Positions 1 to 7,030 are shown, counted from the first letter of the stretch. The stretch is 64,000 nucleotides of DNA from Acidobacteriaceae bacterium (GCA_035944135.1 DASZBM010000004.1:62001-126000), one strand, 5' to 3'. Made by a program: numbers and translations. Notes: generated by a model not told the origin, from the sequence alone.

Positions 1-64
1 GGTTGACGACCGCAATCACGGAGCTGGTTTCAGTTTTCTCGGGGGTCTTCGCGTCGTCCGGCAT
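1..64 (-). CDS. parA: ParA/Soj chromosome-partitioning ATPase, N-terminal fragment
   Basis: Only the first 21 codons lie in the window; the gene runs off the left edge. Reading the minus strand from an ATG at 62-64 gives a short acidic leader followed by SSVIAVVN. That is the usual beta-strand just before the deviant Walker A motif of ParA/Soj/MinD ATPases, which itself would lie outside the window. A GAGG sequence sits about 9 nt upstream of the ATG. A parS site lies 36 bp upstream and rsmG follows, matching the conserved rsmG-parA-parB order near many bacterial origins. The product would hydrolyse ATP and move ParB-parS complexes. The identification rests on 21 residues plus context. Confidence 0.62.
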   Translation of the reverse strand, partial: MPDDAKTPEKTETSSVIAVVN

Positions 65-99
65 CTTGTGAGCCTCAGGCTAACAGATGGCTCCCAAAT

Positions 100-115
100 T
101 GTTCCACGTGGAACA
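100..115. promoter_or_regulatory. parS centromere-like site 1
   Basis: Perfect 16-bp palindrome TGTTCCACGTGGAACA. It fits the ParB/Spo0J binding consensus TGTTNCACGTGNAACA. It lies 36 bp upstream of the parA start, so ParB binding here could also regulate parA. Confidence 0.9.
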
Positions 116-154
116 ATTGGACCAAATTGTGCGTTTCCGGACGCAAATACCTCT

Positions 155-463
155 TCAAATCTCCAAATCTTGGTGTTTTCGCGGAATAACCCCCCGATAT
201 CGCTCCAATTTCGGCTTGTGCACCTTTCGCTGCAGCGGCTTGTAAGCCATATGCCGTGCCCCGCGCAACGTGACTAAAAGCAGCAGTGCCAACACAAGTC
301 CCGGCCCAAGCCACGGAGTATGCATTGCGCGAAGTATCAGCGTCGGAATGTCCGGAAGCTTTGCCGCTAAAGCAAAGTGCTCCGCGCTCGCGGCTCGTGG
401 TGTCGGCGAGGCAGAGTGGATATTCAGGAGAAGAAAAACAACAAAAGACCCAACGGAGCGCAC
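155..463 (-). CDS. Possible small membrane protein between rsmG and parA
   Basis: This 102-residue reading frame starts at GTG 463 with GGGAG about 6 nt upstream. It has an N-terminal hydrophobic stretch (about residues 5-14, signal-like). A second clear hydrophobic segment, PWLGPGLVLALLLLVTL, at about residues 49-65 is followed by a strongly basic tail. I do not recognise the family. It lies on the same strand as rsmG and parA, between parS sites 1 and 2. The hydrophobic/basic layout suggests a membrane-anchored peptide, but this could be a chance frame in a 500-bp spacer. Conservation across relatives would decide it. Confidence 0.35.
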   Translation of the reverse strand: MRSVGSFVVFLLLNIHSASPTPRAASAEHFALAAKLPDIPTLILRAMHTPWLGPGLVLALLLLVTLRGARHMAYKPLQRKVHKPKLERYRGVIPRKHQDLEI

Positions 464-545
464 GTCCTGCTCCCGTATTGCGTGATCCGGCTCTATGGCC
501 GGACCATCGGATTTTCAGTGATATCACAGACGCTGGCTGATGAAT

Positions 546-561
546 TGTTCCACGTGGAACA
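546..561. promoter_or_regulatory. parS centromere-like site 2
   Basis: Second exact copy of TGTTCCACGTGGAACA. It lies 10 bp beyond the rsmG stop codon and 35 bp centre to centre from site 3. Confidence 0.9.
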
Positions 562-571
562 ATTTGCCAGA

Positions 572-1198
572 TCAGCCGATTGTTCCACGTGGAACAATTT
601 GCCGGATCACCAGACGTCTGTGTTCAGAGGATGGGATTCTCAATTCCTCGGCATCTGTTGCATCGATCTCGCGCCCGACCAGCGCGGCGATCCAGCCACC
701 ATCACGGACCCGCTCTGCGGCGTGGTCCATCGCGGTGGGCATCTTCTCGACGGCACGCATGGTTACAGCGTCGAAGCGGCGAGAATCGGGCAACTCTTCA
801 ACCCGGCGCGGCCAGACTTCGGCCGTCAGGTTGAGGGTCCGGATGACCTCACGGAGGAAGGCGACCTTCTTGGCTTGGGATTCGGCGAGGGTTACGCGAA
901 TCTTCGGGAGAAGCATTTGGATGGGGAGGCCTGGGAAGCCGGGGCCGCTACCGTAGTCGAGAAGCTCGGCGTCAGGGGCTAAGCGAGTTGCAAGGTGCTG
1001 GGCGGTGAAGAAGCTTTCGCCGAAGTGGCGCTGGATAATCTCTTCCGGGTCGCGGATGGCGGTGAGGCTGACGCGGGAGTTCCAGCGGATCAGGAGATCC
1101 AGGTAATCGGAGACCTGCTGGATGAGCGGGTCGGAGAGTTCGAGCGATGTGAACGGGGTGAGAAGGGCGCGGATCTGGTCGACCGAGAGAGCAGCCAT
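572..1198 (-). CDS. rsmG: 16S rRNA (guanine-N7) methyltransferase RsmG (GidB)
   Basis: A 208-residue SAM-dependent methyltransferase that makes m7G527 in 16S rRNA. The diagnostic motif LLDYGSGPGFPGLP (residues 79-92) binds SAM. It is preceded by the conserved WNSRVSLTAIRDPEEIIQRH region typical of GidB. The ATG at 1196-1198 was chosen because it begins the family's normal N-terminus and overlaps the upstream gene's stop as TAATG, which indicates translational coupling; a longer frame upstream adds non-homologous residues. The last residues are encoded by a parS site, so the C-terminus is set by a DNA-binding constraint. Location beside parA is the classic origin-proximal arrangement. Confidence 0.95.
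   Translation of the reverse strand: MAALSVDQIRALLTPFTSLELSDPLIQQVSDYLDLLIRWNSRVSLTAIRDPEEIIQRHFGESFFTAQHLATRLAPDAELLDYGSGPGFPGLPIQMLLPKIRVTLAESQAKKVAFLREVIRTLNLTAEVWPRRVEELPDSRRFDAVTMRAVEKMPTAMDHAAERVRDGGWIAALVGREIDATDAEELRIPSSEHRRLVIRQIVPRGTIG
581..596. promoter_or_regulatory. parS centromere-like site 3, inside the rsmG 3' end
   Basis: Third exact copy of TGTTCCACGTGGAACA. It lies within the last codons of rsmG, whose C-terminal residues IVPRGTI are encoded by the site. Confidence 0.9.
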
Positions 1199-1962
1199 TA
1201 CTTGCTCTGGAAGCCGGCCTTTTGTTCGGCCTCGCGGACAAGCCGGGCGAATATCGAACGTGAGGCCTGGCTGATTTCGGTGCTGCGCTCCGGATGCCAC
1301 TGGACCGCCAGGAAGAACCAGGGATCGTTCGGATCGTAAGGGGCTTCGATGGCTTCGATGACGCCGTCTTCGGGGCAGCGGGCGACGATGCGCATTCCGG
1401 GCGCGGGCTCGGCGATGGCCTGGTGGTGGCTGGAATTGACGGGAAGACGCAGGAATCCGTCGTGTGGGGAAGTTTCGTCTTCTGAGAGCAGCGAGCCGAG
1501 GAGGCTTTCGCGGGAGATGTCAGCGGTATGGGCGACGGCGACCTTGCTGCCGGCGGAGTGGTTGACGGGCAGCGGAAGCAGGTCCTGGACGAGCGAGCCG
1601 CCGCGGAAGACGTTCAGGGATTGGAGGCCGTAGCAGATTCCGAGGACAGGGAGGCGATGGCGCTCGGCCTCTTCGAGAAGAGTCCAGTCGGTCGTCTCAC
1701 GATATTCATCTGCTTTGTTCGTGGCTGCGTCAGGCTCCGCGCCGTAGCGGGAGGGCAGAACGTCGGCGGGGCTGCCGGGGAGCAGGATGCCGGAGCAGGA
1801 GCGCGCGGTTTCGCGGAGGTCGCGTGGGGTGGTGGAGGGGTCGATGCGGACGGGCTCGCCCCCGGCGGCTTCGATGGCGGCGGCGTAGGTGGGCCAGGAG
1901 CGATTGTTGTACTCGGGATTACTGCTGGTCGGGATGGGAATCGCGATCCGGGCGCGGGGCAT
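1198..1962 (-). CDS. Class-I glutamine amidotransferase-like hydrolase (peptidase C26, PuuD-like)
   Basis: A 254-residue protein with the gamma-glutamyl-gamma-aminobutyrate hydrolase layout. The nucleophile elbow is VLGICYGLQ with Cys110. The catalytic His223 and Glu225 lie in VQWHPE, and a PVNSSHHQA segment typical of the family precedes them. Relatives hydrolyse gamma-glutamyl amides in polyamine or glutamate metabolism in the cytoplasm. Its stop overlaps the rsmG start (TAATG), so the two are probably co-transcribed, although no functional link is obvious. The substrate cannot be read from sequence. Confidence 0.87.
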   Translation of the reverse strand: MPRARIAIPIPTSSNPEYNNRSWPTYAAAIEAAGGEPVRIDPSTTPRDLRETARSCSGILLPGSPADVLPSRYGAEPDAATNKADEYRETTDWTLLEEAERHRLPVLGICYGLQSLNVFRGGSLVQDLLPLPVNHSAGSKVAVAHTADISRESLLGSLLSEDETSPHDGFLRLPVNSSHHQAIAEPAPGMRIVARCPEDGVIEAIEAPYDPNDPWFFLAVQWHPERSTEISQASRSIFARLVREAEQKAGFQSK

Positions 1963-2002
1963 GAGTTTATTTTCTCACTTGGCGGACGGCGGCTGGAGGG
2001 AG

Positions 2003-2041
2003 TGAATAGTGAGTAGTGAATAGTGAATAAGGCAAAGGCAA
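2003..2041. repeat. Dispersed 39-bp intergenic repeat, copy 1
   Basis: Built from GTGAATA/GTGAGTA units running into GGCAAAGGCAA. It is identical base for base to positions 6891-6929. It lies in the 246-bp gap before the ribbon-helix-helix gene. It is followed at 2047-2069 by a CCTTCGCTCCGCTCAGGATG element that recurs in the 3.5-4.9 kb repeat region. Confidence 0.85.
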
Positions 2042-2160
2042 CAGCAGGTCCTTCGCTCCGCTCAGGATGCCAGAAAGAAAGGCAAAGGCAAAAGCTGGAT
2101 AGCGCTCAGTTTTCAGTTGCCAGTTAGAGGCAAGTACGAAGGGACTCGATTCCGGCAACG

Positions 2161-2181
2161 TAGGTATAACTGTTATACCTA
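2161..2181. promoter_or_regulatory. Perfect inverted repeat, probable operator of the ribbon-helix-helix gene
   Basis: Arms TAGGTATAA and TTATACCTA are separated by CTG (9+3+9). The element lies 28 bp upstream of the ATG of a CopG-like regulator. Such regulators usually bind short palindromes in their own promoters. Operator function is inferred. Confidence 0.6.
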
Positions 2182-2208
2182 AGTCAACCCTGGAGGAAGA
2201 ACAGCCCT

Positions 2209-2486
2209 ATGAAGAAAACGGCTAGCCGGAAGAAGGCCGTAAGTGCCCATGCGATCGCCAAGATGGCCGACGGGGTCGCAGCGTGTCGCGCTTCTTCACG
2301 AACAAAGGGAAGATGATGCGACCCGTGCAGAGGGTTAACGTAGACTTCACGGCGGAGATGCTGGATGAGTTGGACGCCGAGGCCACACAACTGAACATCA
2401 GCCGCCAGGCGGTGATCAAGTCGCTACTTCGGCAGGCGCTCGATCAGCATTATGTGGCTGTCGCGAGCCGGGCAAAGCGGGCGTAA
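2209..2486 (+). pseudogene. CopG-type ribbon-helix-helix regulator/antitoxin, frameshifted
   Basis: An ATG at 2209, 11 nt after TGGAGGA, opens a basic N-terminus (MKKTASRKKAVSAHAIAKMAD) whose frame stops at 2316. The rest of the protein continues in another frame. That frame reads RGRSVSRFFTNKGKMM, then QRVNVDFTAEMLDELDAEA (the RHH beta-strand and first helix), then LNISRQAVIKSLLRQAL (second helix), ending at 2486. Adding one base near 2270 (GACGG back to GACCGG) restores one 92-residue protein of normal length. A downstream GTG at 2283 could still give a 67-residue product with the whole RHH fold. No toxin gene follows. Alternatives are a sequencing error, decay or a short functional form. 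Confidence 0.7.
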
Positions 2487-2544
2487 GGCGAGTGGACTGG
2501 TCGTCGGTACGCTGGAGAGCGAGGCGACGTGAAATCCTGCGAAC

Positions 2545-2569
2545 CCACATCTCGATACGAGCGATGTGG
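2545..2569. repeat. Hairpin element downstream of the RHH gene
   Basis: CCACATC and GATGTGG pair around an 11-nt loop. A GC-rich inverted sequence (GCGCCCGG...CCGGGCC) follows at about 2578-2600. There is no T-run, so it is probably a degenerate intergenic repeat rather than an intrinsic terminator. Confidence 0.35.
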
Positions 2570-2612
2570 AGCACCCGGCGCCCGGCTGCCACCGGGCCTG
2601 CGGCTGGGTCGG

Positions 2613-3464
2613 TCAGGGGAGCGGCGGCTCGTCTGCGTTCTCCCGCCCGAAGAAGTGATCGAGTCGCAATTCAGTCGGTAGCTGTATATCCACGGAAGCG
2701 ATTCTTCTAATTCTTCGGATGATCGCGATCGCTTGTAGTTTGCGCTTATCCATTTCTCTCTGTTTTTCGGGAGGAAGGCAGCACGCAGTCCGCTCTCGGT
2801 TCTGAATTTGGAAGCGCTGAATCTCGTCGATTGCGGCTACTAGCTGCAGTGAATCGATTTGGAGGCCATGGTCACGCAACTGTGGCATAAGGGAGTTGAT
2901 TGTTCCAATCGCCTCTCCGAGAGAGGAATACATCGCGTCCAAATCCAGCTCTGATCGACTCGCCGCGAAGAGGGCTCGTCGATTACAAGCTCTAATGATT
3001 TCGCGGGCGACCTGTCTGTCACTCGCACTAATCTGGTCATTTGGGACTCGTGCTTGCGGCGGGCCGAGTTTCTGCAGAATCATGCGGTAAATGGTGTCGA
3101 TCGTGCGGCCTTTCAGATCAACGTACGCGATAACGTCAGGCAATCCAGGTAGCTTCGCCTCGTCCGTGCGAAGGCAAAGTAGGTAGCCCTGCTTTTCCCT
3201 CATAAAACGCGACAGGGCGTTTTGCCGCTCCAAGTTGGTCCATGACTTACGTATATAGTCGTCGGAAACGATCACCAGACAGAAACGCGCTTGTTCGCTG
3301 TACACGTTGGCTAGTTTGATCGTCAGATCGGTCCCCCAAATGTCTGCCCCTTCATACTCGTCATAGAAGATGGAGTACCCAGAGGAGTCAAGCCTGTCCG
3401 CGAATTCTTCCGCAAGGGTGCGTTGCTCGCCGGCGAATGAGATGGCTAGATCGTACTTTGGCAT
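2613..3464 (-). CDS. Stand-alone TIR-domain protein
   Basis: A 283-residue protein. Residues 1-130 form a TIR domain: the first strand YDLAISFAGEQR, the loop FYDEYEGADIWGTDL, and ARFCLVIVSDDYIRKSWTNLER, in which Glu79 sits where TIR NADases carry the catalytic Glu. The later segment LRTDEAKLPGLPDVIAYVDLK is also typical. Residues 140-283 are helical-looking, rich in charged residues and not recognised. Bacterial TIR proteins often degrade NAD+ or make signalling nucleotides in anti-phage defence. No membrane segment is visible. The gene seems less GC-rich than its neighbours and sits between a broken RHH gene and a repeat field, which suggests acquired DNA. No partner sensor gene is adjacent. 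Confidence 0.85.
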   Translation of the reverse strand: MPKYDLAISFAGEQRTLAEEFADRLDSSGYSIFYDEYEGADIWGTDLTIKLANVYSEQARFCLVIVSDDYIRKSWTNLERQNALSRFMREKQGYLLCLRTDEAKLPGLPDVIAYVDLKGRTIDTIYRMILQKLGPPQARVPNDQISASDRQVAREIIRACNRRALFAASRSELDLDAMYSSLGEAIGTINSLMPQLRDHGLQIDSLQLVAAIDEIQRFQIQNRERTACCLPPEKQREMDKRKLQAIAIIRRIRRIASVDIQLPTELRLDHFFGRENADEPPLP

Positions 3465-3800
3465 CGGGCTTCTGCCTCAGCTGTTGAGTTGGTACGAAGC
3501 CTATCACGCAGCGCGTGCCCAACATCTCGGGTATCGAGATGTGAGTTTGTAAGATGGCAGGCTTGGCCGGATGACGGTTGGGCTCGCGGTGCGGGTGCGG
3601 GCATTATCACTTCGTGACGTCCTCCTGCTATCGTCGGCAGCCGCACCTGGCAGATGTCACTGCGCTCAGCGTAGGGGGCTTAAGGCAAACGCAAAAAGCA
3701 GATCCTTGGCTCCGCCCCAGCGAGCTCGCCGCGGACTCCGGTTTGGGGATGACAAACAAGCAAAGCAAGAGCAAGAGCCGGGCGGATCCGGTGTGGGCGA

Positions 3801-3922
3801 CGAGCATGTTGCTGGGTTCGAGGAAGGCAATTCAGTCGTTTCGCTTCGCTCCACTCCGGCCTTCGGCAGAGCGGAAGCGCTGCGCGCGGCGGTCTATGGC
3901 ACGACTGAAGTCGTGCCCTTAA
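3801..3922. repeat. 122-bp direct repeat, copy 1
   Basis: Runs from CGAGCATGTTGCTG to the end of GGCACGACTGAAGTCGTGCC and the following CTTAA. It nearly matches 4210-4332, with a few substitutions and one indel. Its last part is a perfect hairpin (arms GGCACGACT and AGTCGTGCC around GA, 3898-3917). Confidence 0.85.
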
Positions 3923-4209
3923 CGAGGCGGCGGTCTATGGCGCGGAAATCTTGGCTGAAGCCCAAGGCTATCGAGCCGTGCCTCGACGAGGCGAAGACGA
4001 AGGTAAAAGCAGATTCCCTGTGGGAATGACAGACAAGAAAAAGCAGGGGCGAGAGCGTTTCTTGCTGGAGCAGGACTCCGCGGTCGCGCCTGTTCAGATG
4101 GTTTCGGGGGTCCTTCGACTTCGCGGCTGACGCCGCTTCGCTCAGGATGACGGCGTCAGGGGGTAAACAGGGACCAGGGGCGGGTGGTCTCGTCGAGGGC
4201 TGAATAGGG

Positions 4210-4332
4210 CGAGCATTTTGCTGAGTTCGAGGAAGGCAATTCAGTCGTTTCGCTTCGCTTCCACTCCGGCCTTCGGCAGAGCGGCAGCGCTGCGCGCGGC
4301 GGTCTATGGCACGACTGAAGTCGTGCCCTTAA
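4210..4332. repeat. 122-bp direct repeat, copy 2
   Basis: Second copy of the 3801-3922 element, ending in the same GGCACGACT-GA-AGTCGTGCC hairpin (4308-4327). It leads straight into a longer tandem array than copy 1 does. Confidence 0.85.
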
Positions 4333-4348
4333 GGACACGGTGGCATAG

Positions 4349-4605
4349 GGCACGGAGACCCTGGGCTGAAGCCCAGGGCTACCAGTTGCGCGCTTAACGA
4401 AGCGGCGGTCTATGGCACGGAGACGCCGGCTAAAGCACAGGGCTGCCAGTTGTGCCCTTAACGACACGGCGGAATATGGCACGGAGACGCTGGGCTGAAG
4501 GCCAGGGCTGCCAGTTGTGGCCTTACCGAGACGATTGCTGGTGGCACGGAGATCCGGGGCTAAAGCCCACGGCTATCCAGCCTGCCCGACGAGGCACAAG
4601 CAAAG
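4349..4605. repeat. Tandem array of four hairpin units of about 65 bp
   Basis: Units begin with GGCACGGAGA at 4349, 4414, 4478 and 4543 (spacing 65, 64, 65). Most carry an inverted repeat with a central GA or AA, such as CTGGGCT-GA-AGCCCAG at 4361-4376, then GGGCTRCCAGTTG and a TTAACGA junction. The last unit ends in GGCTATCC and GACGAGGC, as does the single unit after repeat copy 1 (from 3939). Confidence 0.8.
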
Positions 4606-4900
4606 GCGAGAGCAAAGGCGGATCTTCACTCCGCTGAGGATGGCGGAAAGCAAAGGCGAGAACAGAAGTAGATCCCTTTCTCCACCCCAGCGAGCGAACC
4701 CGCCTGGACTCTGATCCGGGATGACGACAAGAAAAGCAAAGGCAAACGCCGGATAAGGTTTGTGGCTGGGAAGGGATCAGCGCTTGCAGATGTCCGAAAG
4801 AATTCGGGGTCCTTCGGGTGCGCGGCTGACGCCGCTCCGCTCAGGATGACGGCGTTATGGGGGGACGCGGGAAGGATTTGGAAATACATGCAAGCGCGGC

Positions 4901-5419
4901 CTACTTCACGCGCTCCCAATACAACTTGTAAGTCGCACCCTTGCGCAACACCGCGCCGCCGTTGCCGTCTTCGCACGGAATCAGCACCATGCGATCGTCG
5001 CCTTGAAACTCCACCCAGCGCACATGATGCCGGGCGCGCAGGTCCGGGTAAGAGCTGTCTTCAACGTGGTGCGTCACCGTTCCGGCAGCGTCGTCCACGG
5101 TATACGTGCCGTAGTAGCTGAAGTAGCCGTCGAAAGCGGCTACCTTTTCCGCGGTGGTGCCGGCCGCCAGCCCTCGTGCAAATGTCTTCCGTCCACCTCG
5201 GTTCGCAATCTGCACCGACATGGTTCCCGACGGGTCGTAGATGAGCAGACCCGTCGGGTGATCGTAGAAGCCGGGCAGCCCCGGCGGCTGGCCCTCAACC
5301 GACACCAGCTGCCACGCGCCCACAATCTTCCTCGCCAGTTGAGCGTTCGTGCCCTGGGGCACGGCGTCAGGCACAGCAAGGAAAAACATCACCACGCAAC
5401 AGGCAATAACTCGTCGCAT
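4901..5419 (-). CDS. Secreted lipocalin-like domain protein
   Basis: A 172-residue protein. Residues 1-22 look like a signal peptide (MRRVIACCVVMFFLAVPDAV). The rest has the lipocalin-like (Lipocalin_5) pattern: IVGAWQLVSVEG at the start of the barrel, then PTGLLIYDPSGTMSVQI, FDGYFSYYGTYTVDD and TVTHHVEDSSYPD. Relatives are small beta-barrels of unknown ligand, exported in this phylum. It lies 68 bp upstream of the DJ-1-like gene on the same strand, so read-through is possible. The ligand and role cannot be inferred. Confidence 0.75.
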   Translation of the reverse strand: MRRVIACCVVMFFLAVPDAVPQGTNAQLARKIVGAWQLVSVEGQPPGLPGFYDHPTGLLIYDPSGTMSVQIANRGGRKTFARGLAAGTTAEKVAAFDGYFSYYGTYTVDDAAGTVTHHVEDSSYPDLRARHHVRWVEFQGDDRMVLIPCEDGNGGAVLRKGATYKLYWERVK

Positions 5420-5487
5420 GGGAACCGAGTATAAGGTTCGATTCAGACAAGGCTAACGACTGAATTGACGAGTAATTGCCGGGTTGG

Positions 5488-6057
5488 TTATGCGGCGCGG
5501 GATTGCGTCGCTGATCCGCTGAGCACGTCGATAATCTTCTGCGAGAAGGCGGGGATGTCGTCGGGCTTGCGGCTGGTGATGAACTGGCCGTCCTGGACGA
5601 CCTGCTGGTCGACCCAGTTGGCGCCGGCGTTTTTGAGGTCGGTGTGGACGGATGGCCATGAGGTCATGGTCTTTCCACGGACTAGGTCTGCTTCGACAAG
5701 CATCCACGGGCCGTGGCAGATGGCCGCGATTGTTTTGCCGGTTTGCGCGAATCGCTTCACGAACGAGACTGCATCCTGATCCATGCGCAGCTTGTCTGGG
5801 TTGATCTGGCCGCCGGGCAGAACGAGCGCGTCAAACTGCGCGGGATCGGCCTCGGCGACTAGACCGTCGACCTTCACCTTTTTGCCCCAGTCGGTCATGT
5901 CCCAGCCCTTGATTTCTTTGGGGGTTTTCTCGACCGAGAGCACGGTGACGGTCGCTCCGGCCTTTTCGAGATTTTTCTTGGGATCGATCAGCTCTGACTG
6001 CTCGAATCCGTCGGTTGCCAGGATCGCGATCCTCTTGCCGTCGAGTTGTTTGCTCAT
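5488..6057 (-). CDS. DJ-1/PfpI family protein (YhbO/YraA-like)
   Basis: A 189-residue cytoplasmic protein of the type-1 glutamine-amidotransferase-like DJ-1/PfpI superfamily. Key features are the acidic residue in DGFEQSE (residues 16-22), DALVLPGG, and the nucleophile elbow AAICHGPW with Cys114-His115. Family members act as stress-related deglycases, glyoxalases or chaperones; which activity applies is unclear. The ATG at 6055-6057 is preferred because GGAGGAACAC precedes it. A longer frame adds ten residues that would include the ribosome-binding site. It is divergent from the DUF72 gene, with a 54-bp shared promoter gap. Confidence 0.88.
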   Translation of the reverse strand: MSKQLDGKRIAILATDGFEQSELIDPKKNLEKAGATVTVLSVEKTPKEIKGWDMTDWGKKVKVDGLVAEADPAQFDALVLPGGQINPDKLRMDQDAVSFVKRFAQTGKTIAAICHGPWMLVEADLVRGKTMTSWPSVHTDLKNAGANWVDQQVVQDGQFITSRKPDDIPAFSQKIIDVLSGSATQSRAA

Positions 6058-6111
6058 GTGTTCCTCCGGGGGCCTCGTCAGGCACAACCGTTAAGATGCG
6101 TCCAAGCAGAG

Positions 6112-6879
6112 ATGAAGAAGGCTGGGGGCACGATTCGTGTTGGTACGGCGGGATGGACGCTGCCGAAGCAACATGCGCAGCACTTTCCTGAGAGCGGCAC
6201 GCATCTCGAACGTTGCGCGCAAGGGCTGAACTGCGTTGAGGTTAACTCGAGCTTTCATCGGCCGCATCAGCAGAAGACGTGGGAGCGGTGGGCGCGATGC
6301 ACGCCGGAGGATTTTCGTTTCTCGGTGAAGCTGCCGAAGGCGATCACTCATGAGGCGAAGCTCGAGAATTGTGGAGCGCTGCTGCAGCAGTTTTTTGAGG
6401 AGGTGCGCGGGCTGGGCGAGAAGCTTGGGCCGGTGCTGGTGCAACTTCCTCCGAAGCTGGAGTTTGACGAGGGATTGGCGCAGGATTTTTTTACGACGAT
6501 ACGCGAGCTGCATCCGCAGGAGGCGCAGAGTGGGTTCATTGCGCTGGAGCCGCGGCATGCGAGCTGGTTCACGGCTGCGGTGGGGCGGGTTCTGCGGGGG
6601 TTCGAGATTACGCGTGTGGCGGCGGACCCGCCGAAGGGGTCGGCGGCGGCGGCGACGCCAGGTGGATGGCCGGGGTTGTGTTACTGGCGGCTGCATGGGC
6701 AGCCAAGGACGTACTACTCGGCGTATGAAGCTGCGTTTCTGCGGGGGTTTGCGCGGAAGGTGCGGGAGGCGAGCTGTGCGGAGCAGTGGGTGATCTTTGA
6801 CAACACGGCGCTGGGGCATGCGACGGGGAATGCGCTGGAGTTGGTGAAGGAGGTTAGGGAGTTAGGGGTGAGGAGTTAG
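6112..6879 (+). CDS. DUF72 family protein (YecE-like)
   Basis: A 255-residue TIM-barrel-like protein of the DUF72/YecE family. It begins with IRVGTAGWTLP and contains NCVEVNSSFHRPH, FRFSVKLPKAITHE, GPVLVQLPPKLEFD, ALEPRHASWF and YWRLHGQPRTYYSAY, the usual landmarks in order. The ATG at 6112 gives a standard N-terminus. The C-terminus carries WVIFDNTALGHATGNALEL, typical of the family. The biochemical role is not established. It is divergent from the DJ-1-like gene and followed by a simple-repeat spacer. Confidence 0.88.
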   Translation: MKKAGGTIRVGTAGWTLPKQHAQHFPESGTHLERCAQGLNCVEVNSSFHRPHQQKTWERWARCTPEDFRFSVKLPKAITHEAKLENCGALLQQFFEEVRGLGEKLGPVLVQLPPKLEFDEGLAQDFFTTIRELHPQEAQSGFIALEPRHASWFTAAVGRVLRGFEITRVAADPPKGSAAAATPGGWPGLCYWRLHGQPRTYYSAYEAAFLRGFARKVREASCAEQWVIFDNTALGHATGNALELVKEVRELGVRS

Positions 6880-6890
6880 GGATGAGGGGT

Positions 6891-6929
6891 TGAATAGTGA
6901 GTAGTGAATAGTGAATAAGGCAAAGGCAA
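6891..6929. repeat. Dispersed 39-bp intergenic repeat, copy 2
   Basis: Identical to 2003-2041. It runs directly into the GGCAAA hexamer array and follows a TTAGGGRKG-rich stretch after the DUF72 stop. Confidence 0.85.
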
Positions 6930-7030
6930 AGGCAAAGGCAAAGGCAAAGGCAAAGGCAGAGGCAAAGGCAGAGGCAAAGGCAAAGGCGAGGGCAAAGGCG
7001 AGGGGAAAAGGCGAGGGCGGCGAGGGCGGC
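6919..7030. repeat. GGCAAA hexanucleotide tandem array
   Basis: Fourteen uninterrupted hexamers (GGCAAA with GGCAGA and GGCGAG variants) from 6919 to 7002. They decay into GGCGAG/GGCGGC units up to about 7030. The array lies between DUF72 and a secreted-protein gene. Its strong purine strand asymmetry makes it prone to slippage. Confidence 0.9.

Larger units (their letters stand above)
3465..4900. repeat. Gene-free repeat field of about 1.4 kb
   Basis: No convincing gene was found; open frames here are low-complexity and read through repeats. The field holds several interspersed families. One is a 122-bp direct repeat (3801-3922, 4210-4332). A second is a roughly 60-bp element containing GCGGCTGACGCCGCT and CGCTCAGGATGACGGCGT (about 4104-4162 and 4804-4863, with a short relative at 2047-2069). 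The third is a tandem array of hairpin units (4308-4605). Stretches of AGCAAAGGC and AGCAAGAGC join them. Similar families are common between genes in Acidobacteriota and are often mis-annotated as proteins. Confidence 0.75.

Noticed and set aside
2487-2612. Toxin partner for the ribbon-helix-helix gene
   Set aside because: Only a hairpin repeat lies here; no open frame of suitable size follows, so a toxin-antitoxin pair is not supported.
3801-4605. Possible CRISPR array
   Set aside because: Units of about 65 bp are contiguous and imperfect, with no unique spacers between short identical repeats and no cas gene in the window.
3571-4976. Several short open frames in the repeat field
   Set aside because: They read through repeats (the same residue strings recur at both copies), lack ribosome-binding sites and are not protein-like.
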